From Syntrophomonas palmitatica JCM 14374 (GTDB lineage: Bacteria > Bacillota > Syntrophomonadia > Syntrophomonadales > Syntrophomonadaceae): a stretch of 64,000 nucleotides of DNA. The stretch lies in the NCBI RefSeq assembly GCF_001311885.1, contig NZ_BBCE01000018.1, positions 1 through 64,000 of the forward strand, given 5' to 3'. Each line of letters begins with the position of its first letter. The stretch's first letter is position 1. Shown here one piece after another: positions 61,901 through 64,000 of the stretch. The notes beneath the pieces were generated by a model. That model worked only from the letters and a program-made list of their open reading frames with translations, did not search any database and had not been told where the DNA came from. Both the position numbers and the translations under genes were made by a program.

Positions 61901-64000
61901 TTATATCAGCCCGGATTTTTGCAACAGCCTTCTTACTATTTCCGCAACCTCCGCTCTTGTGATGTTGTCCTTCGGCGCAATCAGATTACCGTCCCTGCCG
62001 CTAACAATTCCTGCCTTTATGCAAGCCGCAATGCTGTTTTTCACATAATCATCCAATTTAGCCGCATCGCTGAAGTCCGCCAGCAGTTTGGTCATTTCAC
62101 CGTTTGCGAACTGGACTTTTAGCCCTGTGATGTTCATCGCTCTTGCAATAATAGTGACGGCCTGTTCACGGGTAAGCTTATCATTTGGACCGAATTTGCC
62201 ATTGCCGTAGCCGGATATGAGTTTGTATTCCGTCGCTGTTTTGACATAATCACAGTACCAGACGTCGCTGCTGACATCTGTAAATGGGTTGCCTCCGATT
62301 CCGTGTTTTAGGCCCAGCGCTCTGACGATAATGGCTGCAAATTCTGCGCGGGTGATATCCCTGTCGGGCTCGAATTTATCGTTTCCGGTGCCGCTGATGA
62401 TCATCCTGGAGCCCATGTCATTGACGGCTTCCTTTGCCCAGTGATCTGTTATGTCCTTGAATTCCAGCGGATGCCAGATTACTGAGTAGGTACTGTTGGT
62501 CAGGCTGTTTATTTGCGCATAGTATTTGCCATCAATAACAATAACTTTAGTAGGAACATGTCTTACCGTACCATCGGGATCTACTATAACTCCTGTCGTT
62601 ATCTTTTCAGGTTCAATCCCATCAGGTATTGCCACAAACCTTTCAATATAACTGTTGAACCGGCTGACCTCAACGGTTTTGCCGCCATATGTGCATTTAA
62701 TATTAAACTCAACCGGAGGCACTACAAGAGTAAAATTGCCTTTGTTCGCCGAGTCTTCTACTACTTTGACAGTGGCATCGACCGCTTGTGCAATTTCAAC
62801 CTGAACCTTAATGTCCGACAGCTTTACGTCCTGCCCGAAAGACTGAGATACCGCAGATATATCAATTTGCTGTGCAGGAAGCGAATAGGTGGCCTTCTCG
62901 GTCTTGACCTCCAGGATTACATCTTTTTTCTCCATATCCTTAACTATTTGGCCGTTCAGCTCGCCAACCGCCGTACCCGTATTTTCTGAAACCGATAATG
63001 TAATGATTGGATGATTTTGAGCAGTACTGGTACTTGTACCTGCATCTGGAATCTTATCTAATAATTCTCCAACCTTTTTCTCGTCAAGTATTACCGTTGT
63101 CGTTGTTCGTCCGTCCGTACCTTTTTCGGTTTTAATTGTCGCAACATTGCCTTGCGTCTGCCCGTTAACTGAAATATCAGAATAATTTACCGGTGCAGAT
63201 GAATTTCCGCTGTTTCCGCTGCTTCCGCCACTATTTCCGCTGCCGCCGGTTGCCGTCCATTTTGCATACAGCGTCACATTAGCGGCTCCCATTGTAAAGG
63301 TTGCACCTTCCGCATAACTGCTACCGCTTCCGTTGGCTGCGGTGTTCCAGCCTGAGAAGGTGTAACCTGTTCTGATCAGGCTGCCTGTGTTGCCTTGAAC
63401 CGTTACGGTGTCCCCTTGCAAATAGGTATTACTGTCTGACGGAGCACTGCCTGATGTAGCGCCATTACTATTGTAGGTTATGGTGTAGGCATTGATAGGT
63501 ACATCAGTTATAACAGGATAGCCATTGTTTTCATTTCTCACATCCACGTCCCAGGCAAGATAAATGATATTTGGAACAGATGTGCTGCTTATTATATTGC
63601 TGTTAAGCAGTGATTTAAAAACCACAACCTTCATATCAGCTGCAATTTTGGCCGTTGTAGTGTCTGAACCTTGTAATATATAGCCTGCGCCTTTTTTATT
63701 TGCCGAATCCAGTACGTTGCCGTTCAGAGTGTATATCGCATCGCTGTTCCAATAAACATTTTTCACATTAGGCACCTGCTGGAAGCCGTTATGCAAAAAG
63801 CCAACTATACCGCCAATTTCTGCATTTGCTCCGCCAGTAATGTTTCCCGTTGCAAAACTATTTTCAATCCTGCCTTTGCTGTTATTTTCTCCGGCAATTC
63901 CGCCCGCATAAACCTCGTTTCCAAATGCGCCGGAGCCTGCGTTGACATTGCCCGTTGCAAAACAGTCAACTATGACGCCATAACTACGGCTGCCCACATT
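61901..64000 (-). CDS. SLH-domain surface protein with GLUG/InlB-type repeats (N-terminus cut by window end)
   Basis: The gene runs off the right end of the window. The visible N-terminal part has GLUG-like repeats (GGIAGENNSKGRIENSFATGN). Then come an InlB-B/Flg_new-type repeat (GYTFSGWNTAANGSG, VTLYAKWTA), a Gly/Ser linker and a beta-rich middle. Three SLH domains occupy about the last 180 residues: FKDITDHWAKEAVNDMGSRMIISG, DVWYCDYVKTATEYKLISGYG and VSGRDGNLIAPKDNITRAEV. It is a cell-surface protein anchored to the S-layer or cell-wall polymer. The signal peptide is outside the window. Confidence 0.87.
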   Translation of the reverse strand, partial: NVGSRSYGVIVDCFATGNVNAGSGAFGNEVYAGGIAGENNSKGRIENSFATGNITGGANAEIGGIVGFLHNGFQQVPNVKNVYWNSDAIYTLNGNVLDSANKKGAGYILQGSDTTTAKIAADMKVVVFKSLLNSNIISSTSVPNIIYLAWDVDVRNENNGYPVITDVPINAYTITYNSNGATSGSAPSDSNTYLQGDTVTVQGNTGSLIRTGYTFSGWNTAANGSGSSYAEGATFTMGAANVTLYAKWTATGGSGNSGGSSGNSGNSSAPVNYSDISVNGQTQGNVATIKTEKGTDGRTTTTVILDEKKVGELLDKIPDAGTSTSTAQNHPIITLSVSENTGTAVGELNGQIVKDMEKKDVILEVKTEKATYSLPAQQIDISAVSQSFGQDVKLSDIKVQVEIAQAVDATVKVVEDSANKGNFTLVVPPVEFNIKCTYGGKTVEVSRFNSYIERFVAIPDGIEPEKITTGVIVDPDGTVRHVPTKVIVIDGKYYAQINSLTNSTYSVIWHPLEFKDITDHWAKEAVNDMGSRMIISGTGNDKFEPDRDITRAEFAAIIVRALGLKHGIGGNPFTDVSSDVWYCDYVKTATEYKLISGYGNGKFGPNDKLTREQAVTIIARAMNITGLKVQFANGEMTKLLADFSDAAKLDDYVKNSIAACIKAGIVSGRDGNLIAPKDNITRAEVAEIVRRLLQKSGLI

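Noticed and set aside
1-64000. tRNA, rRNA, CRISPR array, insertion sequence or phage
   Set aside because: No repeats with regular spacing, no transposase or integrase-like proteins, and no tRNA T-loop contexts outside protein genes were found by eye.

Overview
The window looks like a chromosomal stretch of an endospore-forming, anaerobic, Gram-positive clostridium with moderate GC, most like Syntrophomonas or a near relative. This is a judgement from gene content, not a search. The pointers are: spmA-spmB, ytfJ and an A-B-B-C germinant receptor operon (spores); SLH-domain proteins (S-layer); a ferredoxin-dependent 2-oxoacid oxidoreductase and formate-tetrahydrofolate ligase (anaerobic C1 and acyl metabolism); and lysine 2,3-aminomutase. 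Most genes lie on the minus strand. No rRNA, tRNA, CRISPR, phage or insertion sequence was found.

Layout. 1-800: 5' end of kamA (minus) behind a c-di-AMP (ydaO/yuaA) riboswitch and terminator, preceded by an unclassified structured RNA with its own promoter and terminator. 800-3900: DUF389 membrane protein, chorismate mutase aroH, a HutP-like protein and a small coupled gene pair. 3976-7252: P-loop ATPase plus korDABC-type 2-oxoacid:ferredoxin oxidoreductase. 7500-14100: HDOD protein, cobT, rluB-type pseudouridine synthase, folE, CapA-like SLH protein, NlpC/P60 hydrolase. 14400-23800: fhs, spmAB, ytfJ, DUF2953, DUF1992, scpB, scpA, M50 protease and a DHH-CBS-nucleotidyltransferase fusion. 24000-34650: the miaB-ylbF-mutS-hydantoinase-HDAC-mutL-methyltransferase block. 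34795-35786: two thioredoxin-like paralogues, one with an in-frame UGA where the other has Cys. 35900-41600: eukaryotic-type hexokinase, carB, nfo. 41800-47600: DsrE-like protein, a PurF-like protein with a degenerate glutaminase site, the TIGR03915/TIGR03916 DNA-metabolism pair, lysA. 47800-50400: ABC exporter. 50500-53000: C45 hydrolase, zinc-ribbon small protein, TetR-zinc-ribbon repressor with a perfect palindromic operator. 53200-56300: small and unknown genes plus a MaoC-like hotdog protein. 56600-61540: ger operon. 61900-64000: SLH/InlB-repeat surface protein cut by the window end.

An important feature of the data is that at least thirteen conserved genes (korA, korB, korC, HDOD, capA-like, spmA, mutS, miaB, nfo, an rsmJ-like methyltransferase, an ABC permease, gerA, gerB) are broken by about nineteen small deletions. 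Nearly all are a missing base in or next to a run of identical bases. Restoring them gives products of normal family length. I read this as sequencing or assembly error and annotate the restored genes across their full extent.

The items most worth follow-up are the selenoprotein candidate (34795-35142) with its Cys paralogue, the c-di-AMP riboswitch on kamA, the unclassified RNA at 478-638, the PurF-like protein without a glutaminase site, and the TetR-zinc-ribbon module.
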